From contig CAYURR010000146.1 in assembly GCA_964446745.1 (NCBI GenBank), forward strand, positions 1-7,475: a stretch of DNA of 7,475 bases, read 5' to 3'. Position 1 is the first letter of the stretch. Each line of letters starts with the position of its first letter. This DNA comes from CAYURR01 sp964446745 (lineage in GTDB: Bacteria > Bacillota > Clostridia > Lachnospirales > WQUN01). A program made the translations under genes and the position numbers. Below, one piece after another: positions 1 through 7,008 of the stretch. The notes beneath the pieces were generated by a model. It saw nothing but the letters and a program-made list of their open reading frames with translations. It did not search any database and was not told the origin of the DNA.

Positions 1-1
1 A

Positions 2-1705
2 TCAGCCCCTTTCCGCTATATATTCCATCTCGTCGAGCGAGAGGATGGTAGAGCCGAGCATGTTTGACATATGAACGATATGAGGTGTACGTAATGAATA
101 CGAGCGGAGCTTTTCATCGTTAGAAAACACATCACGTGTACGTCCATACATCGCAAGCTTACCTTCGTTGAATACGGCCACCTTGTGTGCGTATTCGGCG
201 ACGACCCACATTGTATGCGTGATGATGATGACAGTGTGCCCGTTTTCATTCAGACGTTTGATCAGCTCCATCATACGGCGCTGTTCCTTGTAGTCGAGGC
301 CCGTGGTCGGTTCATCCAATATGATGATCCGGGGCTGGGCAGATAGCACTGAGGCCACTGCTACACGTTGGCGTTCACCCTTTGAGAGTGTGAACGGATC
401 TTTTTCCTCGTAACCGTCCAGATCGACCGCATGCAGGGCTTCCTTCATGCGCTCGGCCAATTGATCCTCGGGCACACCGCGCAGCTTCGGGCTGAACGCA
501 ACCTCTTCCTTGACTGTCTCGGAAAAGATCTGATGGTCGGGGTTTTGGAATACGAACCCGACCGAGCGACCGATCTCGTAGATCGTTTGTTTAGCGGTAT
601 CCATGCCGCAGACCATGCACGAGCCCGATGAAGGCTTTAACAAGCCGTTCAGATGCTTAACAAAAGTGGTTTTGCCGGAGCCGTTTTGGCCCAATACAGC
701 AAGGAATTCGCCTTCGCGCACCTGTATATCTATATCCGCTACGGCTTTAAAGCCATTTGGATATACATGCGACAGCTTTTTTACATCGATCAGAATCTCG
801 CCGTAACGATCCTCGCGTTCGATGTCGCGCGCTAACAGCTCGCGGTAACGTTCGGTCGAAATGCGATAATTATGCTTTTTGAAATATACTACGCCCTCCG
901 GCGGCAGCATTGGCAGTTCCGATCTGTTTGGTTCGGTGGTGTTGATAAAGAATTTGGGTATTTGTAGTGGCATGATGCCGGATGCGTCGAAGAACTCGAC
1001 ATCGGTGAGTATCTCTTGGGGTGTGCCCATACGTGCTATCTTGCCGTCTTGCATGATGATGACCCGGTCGGCCATCAAGGCTTCCTCGGTTTCATGCTCG
1101 ATGATTATGAGTGTAATGTCCCAGTCTTTTCTGATGCGGTCGGCTATGTTAAATACCTCGAGCTTGCCGATGGGATCGAGGTCTGTGGTTGGTTCGTCCA
1201 TGCAGAGTATTGACGGACGCCCCGCCATTACCGAGCCGATCGCGAGCCTTTGCTTCTGCCCGCCCGACAGAGTGGAGGGTTCGCGGTTCTCAAAACCCTT
1301 TAAACCCACGAGTTCAAGCATGTCTTTGATGATCTTTGTAATCTCGTCGCGCGGTACGGAATAGTTTTCCGGAGAGAACGCAATCTCGAGGCTTACGTTT
1401 GTAGAAAACAGCTGGTTTTCAAAGTCTTGAAACACGAGACCCACATCACGTGCTATCTGCGAGATATTATGCTTTGCGGCCTCTTTTCCGTTTACGGTGA
1501 CACTACCCGAATAACGTCCGCGTGTCATACGTGGGATGATGCCGTTTAAACAGCTCGCCAAGGTTGACTTGCCGGCTCCGGACGGGCCCAAGATGACTAT
1601 GAACTCACCGTTTTTTATATCCAGAGATATCCCATCCACGGCGTTACGGTCCTTCTGATCCTTGTATGCGAACGTTAGATCCGAAATTGAGATACAATGC
1701 TCCAT
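2..1705 (-). CDS. ECF transporter ATPase, two fused ABC domains (EcfA1-EcfA2 type)
   Basis: This is the ATP-hydrolysing subunit of an energy-coupling factor (group II) importer, which works on the cytoplasmic side of the membrane with an EcfT scaffold and an S component that binds a vitamin or metal. The 567-residue protein carries two complete ABC modules. Module 1 has Walker A GPSGAGKST (40-48), Q-loop Q93, signature LSGGQ (146-150), Walker B ILCMDEP (166-172) and H204. Module 2 has Walker A GQNGSGKTT (339-347), Q387, an altered signature LSKGE (440-444), Walker B IIILDEP (460-466) and H497. The Q-loop contexts (FQDFENQLF and FQNPDHQIF) are typical of EcfA/CbiO ATPases. The length fits two ATPases of about 280 residues joined by a linker (about 240-300). 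The substrate cannot be told: no EcfT or S gene is in the window, and any downstream partner lies beyond position 1. The ATG at 1705 gives the full first module. An AAAGGA site lies 11 nt upstream. ABC identity is certain and the ECF class very likely. Confidence 0.95.
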   Translation of the reverse strand: MEHCISISDLTFAYKDQKDRNAVDGISLDIKNGEFIVILGPSGAGKSTLASCLNGIIPRMTRGRYSGSVTVNGKEAAKHNISQIARDVGLVFQDFENQLFSTNVSLEIAFSPENYSVPRDEITKIIKDMLELVGLKGFENREPSTLSGGQKQRLAIGSVMAGRPSILCMDEPTTDLDPIGKLEVFNIADRIRKDWDITLIIIEHETEEALMADRVIIMQDGKIARMGTPQEILTDVEFFDASGIMPLQIPKFFINTTEPNRSELPMLPPEGVVYFKKHNYRISTERYRELLARDIEREDRYGEILIDVKKLSHVYPNGFKAVADIDIQVREGEFLAVLGQNGSGKTTFVKHLNGLLKPSSGSCMVCGMDTAKQTIYEIGRSVGFVFQNPDHQIFSETVKEEVAFSPKLRGVPEDQLAERMKEALHAVDLDGYEEKDPFTLSKGERQRVAVASVLSAQPRIIILDEPTTGLDYKEQRRMMELIKRLNENGHTVIIITHTMWVVAEYAHKVAVFNEGKLAMYGRTRDVFSNDEKLRSYSLRTPHIVHMSNMLGSTILSLDEMEYIAERG

Positions 1706-1755
1706 CCATCATCATATCCTTTCAGCTTTCGCCTTTTTTCAGCGTTATGGTCATG

Positions 1756-1784
1756 AGTATATCTATTATCAACTTTCCTGTCAA
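1756..1784 (-). promoter_or_regulatory. Sigma-A-type promoter of the ECF ATPase gene
   Basis: Read on the minus strand, a perfect -35 hexamer TTGACA (1779-1784) is followed after exactly 17 bp by TATACT (1756-1761), five of six matches to the -10 consensus. Transcription should start near 1749, giving a leader of about 43 nt before the ATG at 1705. This is the strongest promoter match in the window. No transcript data support it here. Confidence 0.75.
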
Positions 1785-1786
1785 CA

Positions 1787-1815
1787 TTGCCTTGAAACGT
1801 TCTTTCGTGTATACT
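1787..1815 (+). promoter_or_regulatory. Sigma-A-type promoter of the plus-strand operon
   Basis: A weak -35 TTGCCT (1787-1792) lies 17 bp upstream of a good -10 TATACT (1810-1815). The predicted start is near 1822, about 25 nt before the ATG at 1847. The -35 is separated by only 2 bp from the -35 of the opposing promoter, and the two -10 boxes are identical. The weaker -35 suggests a weaker promoter or one that needs an activator (inference). Confidence 0.6.
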
Positions 1816-1832
1816 CATACTAAAAATATTTT

Positions 1833-1840
1833 GAAGGGAG
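1833..1840 (+). promoter_or_regulatory. Ribosome binding site of the membrane protein gene
   Basis: GAAGGGAG ends 6 nt before the ATG at 1847. It is a near-ideal Shine-Dalgarno sequence and fixes this start; the membrane segment at residues 19-43 then follows a short N-terminus. Confidence 0.8.
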
Positions 1841-1846
1841 CGGATT

Positions 1847-3004
1847 ATGTTAACTTTCTTTAACGATATGTACATGTTCTTGAATAACACGAACAACAAT
1901 TTCGCAATCTTCGTGACATTCGCGGTGATATGCTTGGTTTTAGTCGTAGTACGCATCGGACTATATTTCGCGTACAAGGCTCACGATACACTGTTTGCGA
2001 TGTCCGCGAAGCCCGTTACGAGTCTAAAGGATATTGATGCCATAAAGTTCGGCTTTTTAAAGTCTATTATAAAAGACTATATGAAGACCGCCGAGAAGCA
2101 CGTTAACGCTATCCCGGTAGACGCTGTGGTCGATAAGCATATGCTCAAGATGTCTTTGCTGTTTGTCAGCTACGACAGCCTCGGGCGTTTTGTCACGTCA
2201 TTTGAGAACAGCATGATATTCGCGGGGATATTACTCGCGGTGGTGTTTAAGGACTATGCCCTCTCTTACGCACTCGCGGCGTTAGCGGTGTTTGTGCTCT
2301 TTAGAATCAGCGATTTATTGTTTGACTTTGCGCTGCTGAGGGACCGCCTAAAGAGTGCGATTTCAGAATACGTGCTGCGCGAGATTGGTCAGTTTTTCGT
2401 GGCGGATGCGACATCTGCGATGCTTCGATTTAAAACGGATCTGACCGCGAGCATAACCGTTCAATCCCAAGCCATGCAGGAGGCCATAAAGTCCCTCGGC
2501 AGGGAGCTCACAGACACGATGAAATTGACGTATACCCAGATGGACAAGGTCGCGTCCTCGTTTGCGGAGACCGCGAAGATGTTGGATACGGGGCTTAAGT
2601 CATATTCAAATACAATCAATACGCATGCTACGAGCCTCGCGGGGCAGATGCATACGATCTCTGAGATGGTGACGGGTCTAAAGAACATCGGAGACAAAAA
2701 CGCCGTTTATTCGGAGGCTGTCACAAAGCAGCTACAGTATATAGAGGCCAATCAAAAGCTATTAAGCGACAGCCTGAACCGTTATGAATTGTCGCTACAG
2801 GATATGACCGGCAAGCTCGGCGACGGGCTGTCAAGCATCGTCGAATTTACCCTTCAACGCTCATACAACGACATGAACGAGCAGCTTAGAGCGAACATCA
2901 ACACGATAATAGATAATAATGCGCTATTGGTAGAGCGTCTGAATATGCTGTTCGGGCGATACACGTCGGCTGTCGAAGGCTTGAACGAGAGGCTGTCTAA
3001 ATGA
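1847..3004 (+). CDS. Membrane protein with three predicted TM segments and a long helical tail
   Basis: I do not recognise a named family. The 385-residue protein has a hydrophobic segment at about 19-43 and two close together at about 121-134 and 137-156. Between the first and second lies a soluble loop of about 75 residues. After an amphipathic stretch (about 163-190), residues 190-385 are hydrophilic, rich in Ala, Ser, Thr, Gln, Leu and Met with almost no Pro, as expected for a long helix or coiled coil. There is no cleavable signal peptide. The general plan (few TM helices, then a long helical tail) recalls MotA/ExbB/ZorA-type proteins, but I see no convincing signature of that superfamily and no peptidoglycan-binding partner gene. 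It is the first gene of the operon, with its own promoter and ribosome binding site, and its TGA overlaps the next ATG (ATGA). A role as membrane anchor for the proteins encoded downstream is inference. Confidence 0.85.
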   Translation: MLTFFNDMYMFLNNTNNNFAIFVTFAVICLVLVVVRIGLYFAYKAHDTLFAMSAKPVTSLKDIDAIKFGFLKSIIKDYMKTAEKHVNAIPVDAVVDKHMLKMSLLFVSYDSLGRFVTSFENSMIFAGILLAVVFKDYALSYALAALAVFVLFRISDLLFDFALLRDRLKSAISEYVLREIGQFFVADATSAMLRFKTDLTASITVQSQAMQEAIKSLGRELTDTMKLTYTQMDKVASSFAETAKMLDTGLKSYSNTINTHATSLAGQMHTISEMVTGLKNIGDKNAVYSEAVTKQLQYIEANQKLLSDSLNRYELSLQDMTGKLGDGLSSIVEFTLQRSYNDMNEQLRANINTIIDNNALLVERLNMLFGRYTSAVEGLNERLSK

Positions 3005-4173
3005 GCAACGATATAAAGCTCACAGATAGATTTGAATACCCACAGCCCGTGATGGAAACGGATGTGGCTGAGCTTGTAATCGAGTTGTCCGATAAACAGA
3101 CGGGCACATTTAATGTAAAAAATATCGGCGGCGGGATGTTAAACGCCGTAATCGTATCCAATACACCGTGCATACGGTTCGAGCCGAGTGAGTTCAGCGC
3201 GAATAGACAGGTCGTGCGTTATGAGGCCGTGCCATATATTTATAAGCCCGGCGAAATCATCAACACCTCGGCCGTGATTATGTCAAACGGCGGCGAGCGA
3301 ACTATCCCTATACGCATAACGATAACGCCGCCTGCGATAATTACGCGTGATGGGGTAACGATATCAGGGTTGAAAGATTTTTTGTTGTATAGCCATAAAA
3401 ACCCCGACGAGGCCGCGCAATTGCTCTCCACCCCGAGCTTTATGGAGCTGTTGAAGACGATCGGGTATAACAAGTTGGATTTTTATAAGCACCTAATTAC
3501 GGACCCGGAGCCAAAGCGAAAGCTTAATAACTTTCTGATACTGTCAGGACTATCTGAAAAGCCTGGGATACATATAAAAAACCCCGATATACGTGTGAAC
3601 GTAAAACCGGGTCAGAGGGATTTAATATACGGGCAGATATATACCGAGCGTGTTGCAGGTGACGGTCATTATACTCAAGGAGACATAAAGGTGCGCGTCG
3701 AAAAGCCCGTGTCTTGGTTTTCTGTAAATGTGTCAAAGGCTACCGGTGACATCGTCTATACCATCGATCCGCTAGGGCTTACGCAAAAGCTTTCGGAATG
3801 CGTCGTATATATCGGTAACGATCAGCAAAATCGCGTAACGGTCAGCGTTAAGCGCATGTCGCCCGTGTCGGTATATCTAAGGCGTGAGGCATATTTGCTA
3901 GAGGATGAGGGTGTGCTGTGCGTGGAGAACCTTACGGGAGCGGATATAGCTGTGTATGTCTCTGCGGAAAACAACGCGGTGAGGTTTGTGGGTAAGCGGT
4001 ATTTTGTGAGCGGATATGAGGAGATACCGTTTACGATAAAGATGCCCGCGCTCCAGACTGCGCAATTGATGCTAAAAAAGCAGCCGGTCAAGACCACATA
4101 TATCGAGGCACGCGTGAACACGGACACCGTTTCGTTTGCTAAACGGTGCGGCCTGACTATAGGGGAGTTTTAG
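3001..4173 (+). CDS. Beta-rich cytoplasmic protein, DUF5717 N-terminal-like
   Basis: This 390-residue protein resembles the N-terminal part of DUF5717 proteins of Clostridia (recognised from pattern, not a search). A first Ig-like beta-sandwich (about 20-112) includes a 'TGTFNVKNIGGGMLNAVI' strand pattern and ends in 'IPIRITITPP'. A helical segment follows (about 122-183: LKDFLLYSHKNPDEAAQLL, FMELLKTI). A second beta domain (about 186-285) and a third (about 288-390) complete the chain. There is no signal peptide, TM segment or enzyme motif, so a cytoplasmic scaffold or binding protein is likely. The ATG at 3001 overlaps the preceding TGA by 4 bp, and GAGAGG (2987-2992) lies 8 nt upstream, so its translation should be coupled to that of the membrane protein. 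The family function is unknown. It ends exactly where the helical part of the family would normally begin; that part is the next gene. Confidence 0.85.
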   Translation: MSNDIKLTDRFEYPQPVMETDVAELVIELSDKQTGTFNVKNIGGGMLNAVIVSNTPCIRFEPSEFSANRQVVRYEAVPYIYKPGEIINTSAVIMSNGGERTIPIRITITPPAIITRDGVTISGLKDFLLYSHKNPDEAAQLLSTPSFMELLKTIGYNKLDFYKHLITDPEPKRKLNNFLILSGLSEKPGIHIKNPDIRVNVKPGQRDLIYGQIYTERVAGDGHYTQGDIKVRVEKPVSWFSVNVSKATGDIVYTIDPLGLTQKLSECVVYIGNDQQNRVTVSVKRMSPVSVYLRREAYLLEDEGVLCVENLTGADIAVYVSAENNAVRFVGKRYFVSGYEEIPFTIKMPALQTAQLMLKKQPVKTTYIEARVNTDTVSFAKRCGLTIGEF

Positions 4174-4178
4174 GCTTG
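4161..4178 (+). promoter_or_regulatory. Ribosome binding site and TTG start junction of the helical gene
   Basis: AGGGGAG (4161-4167) sits inside the last codons of the upstream gene and 8 nt before a TTG at 4176. The upstream stop TAG is at 4171-4173. The earlier in-frame GTG at 4146 has no Shine-Dalgarno sequence in front of it. This favours TTG 4176, giving reinitiation 2 nt after the upstream stop. Confidence 0.75.
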
Positions 4179-6935
4179 AAGAATATACATAAAAAATCCG
4201 ACGCGTTTTTGCATATATACAATCGGCACAAGAATGTGCGCCGCAGCCTGGCTGTGATACTGCGTATGTGGCAGATAAGCGCGACGGGCTGCGCAAATGA
4301 GGGGCATAATCTCCAAAAGGCACGCTATTACGCGATAACACAGCTACGCGTAAACCCTTCGGATATCGGGTTATATCTGGCCAATATCTTTTTGTATCTC
4401 GAGACAGGGGATTATGATCAGGCCTCGGAGGTGTTGACGCATCTAAATTCATATAAAAATTGGTACAAGTCTAATGATACACAGATCTATTATATAATCA
4501 TTTTCCTCGAAAGCTTATTGTCGATTAAAAACGAACGCAATAGTAAACAAAAGAATATAAATGCATTTAAAGAGCCCGTCGATCCGCGATATAAAGGGCT
4601 TTGCGATTTATTATACGGTATATTGTTATATGAACAGGATAATAAAAACGCACTTGCTTATTATATATCGAGTAACGATAACGGTAATAACAGTGTCTTT
4701 TTATATGTCTATTTATATAAATACTTTAGTAAATATGAAACAGATGCGCAAATAATAAATGCCTCAATGGCTCGGATATTGGGTGATTGTTTATTGTGGT
4801 GCGCCCAAAATACGATAAATACCGATACGATAATAAATAAACAATATCATTTATTGCTACAGGCTTTTGATATAAACAAAAATTTAAAATACGCATTATT
4901 TGGTATACAAACAGCAGACGGAAATATATCAGACGATTTGCTTTATGCACTATGTAATTCATACATAGCGGATAATGATGTGTCTAACGATGCTTTAAAA
5001 TGTTATCGCTTAGCAGCATCAAGACAGTCAAAGATCAAGGGGTTGGCGCAATGCTTTATACGCGCCTCATACGAAAACGGCAACGAGGATATCAGCGCAT
5101 ACATGCTCAGCGATACGGTGTTTTCGGATAACACGGCAGCGAATCCCGAGTTGTATATATTTATATGGCATGTGATGCTCAGATACCACGGCAACAATGT
5201 GACAGAGGATCTGTACGACAGGATATATTTGGCCGGTGAGTATTGCTTAAACAACGGCATTGAAGGCCGTTACGCAGAAACTATCTATGCGTTTATGTTT
5301 CTAAATAGAGACAGATACAAGATCAAGAACGAAAAGGTGGATCTATTATTCAGCCGCTTCTCGCGCGGATTGTTTACATATAATCTAATAGTAAATAACC
5401 CGCACGTCAAATACATCTACATCACGGAAAATGAGAAGCTCCACATGACCTTCTGCGAGGTAAAGGAACGTAACGCAACAGTAAAGGCCGTGAACGATGA
5501 CTTTGCATATTTCTGCCTCGGTGTGGGTGGCTACGATATCATCGCAAACGATGTAACAGTAAAACCCGCGGGTGTTTCGTTTTCGGACGAACGTATGAGA
5601 GCGGCGTTTTATACATCGTTGCACGCATACGGATACAAACCGCTCGAGCTTTTGATAGCGTTGTGCAAGTCTGAGACCGCTCCCGATGAAGTCTTGGGAC
5701 AAACCATTGAAAGCAACGGAATCTCTGCGGGTTACGCTAATGAGCTGCACGCGATACTCGCGCATCGAATGTACACAGCCGGGAAATATGACGAGGCTGT
5801 GAGATATTATGCAAAAACAGACGAAAATTATCTTGAGGATTCATACATAGAACAAATGTTGGACGTATTTATAGGTACAGGTCACTACAACGAGGCCGCG
5901 AGGCTCATTCGTAAAAAGGCGCATTGCGTGTCGGACAGGGCCTTGTTCGGATTTTTGAAAAGCCTTGCGGAGCATGAAATCTGCAGGGTGCAGATCGCGG
6001 ACGCAGCCTATGAGATACTCATGAAGTCGATGTTTGACAAAACGCTGTTGACGCTTGTGCTCGAGCATTACAAAGCCTCGCTGGAGGATTGGGAGGCGCT
6101 CTCGGATGTGATTGGCTCGATGTCAATGTACGAGCAGCGCATCGATGAGATGATAATCAAAAACTCCGTGCATATGCAAAAGTCCGGCGAGGGTTTTCAA
6201 AAGACACTCGAGCGCCTCTATCATTACTCGGACAAGTCCGCCTTGCCTCAGATCGTGCTGGACGCGTTGGTTTATCTACTATACGAAATCATCGTAAACG
6301 ATCTGAAGGTCTCTTACGAAACCATGCTGATGCTTGAGGATGTTTATGAAAATTGCAGTTATGCCGGGGATGTTGCGTATAACGCACTCGATTTAAAGGC
6401 AATGCTCTGTATAGCGCTCTGTAAGCTGCATATTGATTTCGGTGCAAACCTCATACGCGGCGCTAGGATCATCGACGAATGCGTAGACATCTGTCAACGA
6501 TACGGTTTTATTCTCCCGTTTTTAAAAAACAACAAGCGCGTGAAGGGTTATACATTTGTAGAAAAGCACACGGCATTGTGCTATAGGGCTCTGCCCGGCA
6601 AGCAGGTGTTTTTGCATTACCGCGCACAGGGTGATACCGAATACATGAAGGTAAAGGCACATTACTTCGCATTCACGATGTATTTCGCAGCCGTGCCGCA
6701 TTTCTATGGCGAGACCCTCGAATACTTCTTTAGCGAGCAGTCGACCTCCGGCAGTATAGCGACCAAGGAAAATACCATTACCAATAATACAATGCATTCG
6801 ACAGAGGACGAGGATACGTTCTTTGCGATCAATAACGCGCTGATATATGAGCAGATGTTCAGACACGAAATGGCAGAAAAGATCATCCAACGCCTGACAA
6901 ACGAACAGCGCAAGCCCGCCGCAGGGCTACTATAG
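4176..6935 (+). CDS. Large helical TPR-like protein, DUF5717 C-terminal-like
   Basis: This is a 919-residue soluble protein, mostly alpha-helical. TPR-like helix pairs are visible at about 66-87 (LYLANIFLYLETGDYDQASEVL) and about 530-570 (HRMYTAGKYDEAVRYYAKT, then IGTGHYNEAARLIRKK). A small beta module near 410-440 (VKYIYITENEKLHMTF) and a second near the C-terminus (about 809-850, VFLHYRAQGDTEYMKVKAHY then YGETLEYFFSE) match the arrangement I associate with DUF5717 proteins, in which these helices follow the beta domains in one chain. Here the beta domains are the preceding gene. A Ser/Thr/Asn-rich stretch (about 853-880) interrupts the C-terminus. The start is TTG 4176 on ribosome-binding-site grounds; GTG 4146 would add 10 residues. 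About 4450-5030 is markedly AT-richer than the rest of the gene. No catalytic motif, signal peptide or TM segment is seen. It is probably a scaffold that works with the two upstream products (inference). Confidence 0.85.
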   Translation: MKNIHKKSDAFLHIYNRHKNVRRSLAVILRMWQISATGCANEGHNLQKARYYAITQLRVNPSDIGLYLANIFLYLETGDYDQASEVLTHLNSYKNWYKSNDTQIYYIIIFLESLLSIKNERNSKQKNINAFKEPVDPRYKGLCDLLYGILLYEQDNKNALAYYISSNDNGNNSVFLYVYLYKYFSKYETDAQIINASMARILGDCLLWCAQNTINTDTIINKQYHLLLQAFDINKNLKYALFGIQTADGNISDDLLYALCNSYIADNDVSNDALKCYRLAASRQSKIKGLAQCFIRASYENGNEDISAYMLSDTVFSDNTAANPELYIFIWHVMLRYHGNNVTEDLYDRIYLAGEYCLNNGIEGRYAETIYAFMFLNRDRYKIKNEKVDLLFSRFSRGLFTYNLIVNNPHVKYIYITENEKLHMTFCEVKERNATVKAVNDDFAYFCLGVGGYDIIANDVTVKPAGVSFSDERMRAAFYTSLHAYGYKPLELLIALCKSETAPDEVLGQTIESNGISAGYANELHAILAHRMYTAGKYDEAVRYYAKTDENYLEDSYIEQMLDVFIGTGHYNEAARLIRKKAHCVSDRALFGFLKSLAEHEICRVQIADAAYEILMKSMFDKTLLTLVLEHYKASLEDWEALSDVIGSMSMYEQRIDEMIIKNSVHMQKSGEGFQKTLERLYHYSDKSALPQIVLDALVYLLYEIIVNDLKVSYETMLMLEDVYENCSYAGDVAYNALDLKAMLCIALCKLHIDFGANLIRGARIIDECVDICQRYGFILPFLKNNKRVKGYTFVEKHTALCYRALPGKQVFLHYRAQGDTEYMKVKAHYFAFTMYFAAVPHFYGETLEYFFSEQSTSGSIATKENTITNNTMHSTEDEDTFFAINNALIYEQMFRHEMAEKIIQRLTNEQRKPAAGLL

Positions 6936-6947
6936 AACCATAAAACA

Positions 6948-6992
6948 ATTACCACGGATTACCACTGATCAAGACGGATTTACACGGATAAA
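6948..6992 (+). repeat. Left terminal inverted repeat of the GxxExxY cassette
   Basis: This 45-bp sequence begins ATTACCAC and continues as near 10-bp units: GGATTACCAC, TGATCAAGAC, GGATTTACAC, then GGATAAA. Against the reverse complement of 7384-7428 it matches at 39 of 45 positions. The mismatches are confined to the two middle units, and both ends are identical. Confidence 0.85.
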
Positions 6993-7000
6993 AGGCGGGA
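6993..7000 (+). promoter_or_regulatory. Probable ribosome binding site of the GxxExxY gene
   Basis: AGGCGGGA lies just inside the left repeat and 8 nt before the TTG at 7009. The match to Shine-Dalgarno is moderate. No in-frame ATG exists before residue 58, so this TTG is the only start that keeps the conserved N-terminus. Confidence 0.5.
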
Positions 7001-7008
7001 TTTGTGTT

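Larger units (their letters stand above)
1753..1818. repeat. 9-bp inverted repeat spanning both divergent -10 boxes
   Basis: ATGAGTATA at 1753-1761 and TATACTCAT at 1810-1818 are perfect reverse complements 48 bp apart. Each contains a -10 hexamer plus three downstream bases. The centre of symmetry, 1785.5, is also the midpoint between the two -35 boxes. It could be a regulator half-site pair or a result of two promoters sharing the same preferred sequence. Confidence 0.6.

Noticed and set aside
879..1364. 161-residue open frame on the plus strand opposite the ECF ATPase
   Set aside because: It lies wholly antisense to conserved ABC motifs and has low-complexity Ser/Met-rich sequence and no ribosome binding site; it is a codon-structure shadow.
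1675..1977. 100-residue minus-strand open frame across the divergent promoter
   Set aside because: It would run through both promoters and the 5' end of the membrane protein gene, and has no recognisable protein features.
4161..4175. prfB-like +1 programmed frameshift (AGGGGAG followed by TTT TAG)
   Set aside because: A +1 shift enters the third frame, not the frame of the downstream gene; only a -1 shift would fuse them. Reinitiation at TTG 4176 explains the sequence better.
4072..4452. 126-residue minus-strand open frame
   Set aside because: It is antisense to the junction of two well-supported coding regions, and its composition is not protein-like.
6913..6928. Terminator hairpin at the end of the helical gene
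   Set aside because: AGCCC/GGGCT forms only 5 bp, lies within the last codons, and is not followed by a T-run.
6936..6947. Target-site duplication flanking the cassette
   Set aside because: The bases directly outside the two ends (aaaaca and aattta) do not match; AACCATAA and AACATAA nearby are imperfect and not adjacent.
6951..6990. CRISPR-like short repeats
   Set aside because: The 10-bp units are contiguous with no spacers and are mirrored at the other side of one gene, so they are cassette ends.
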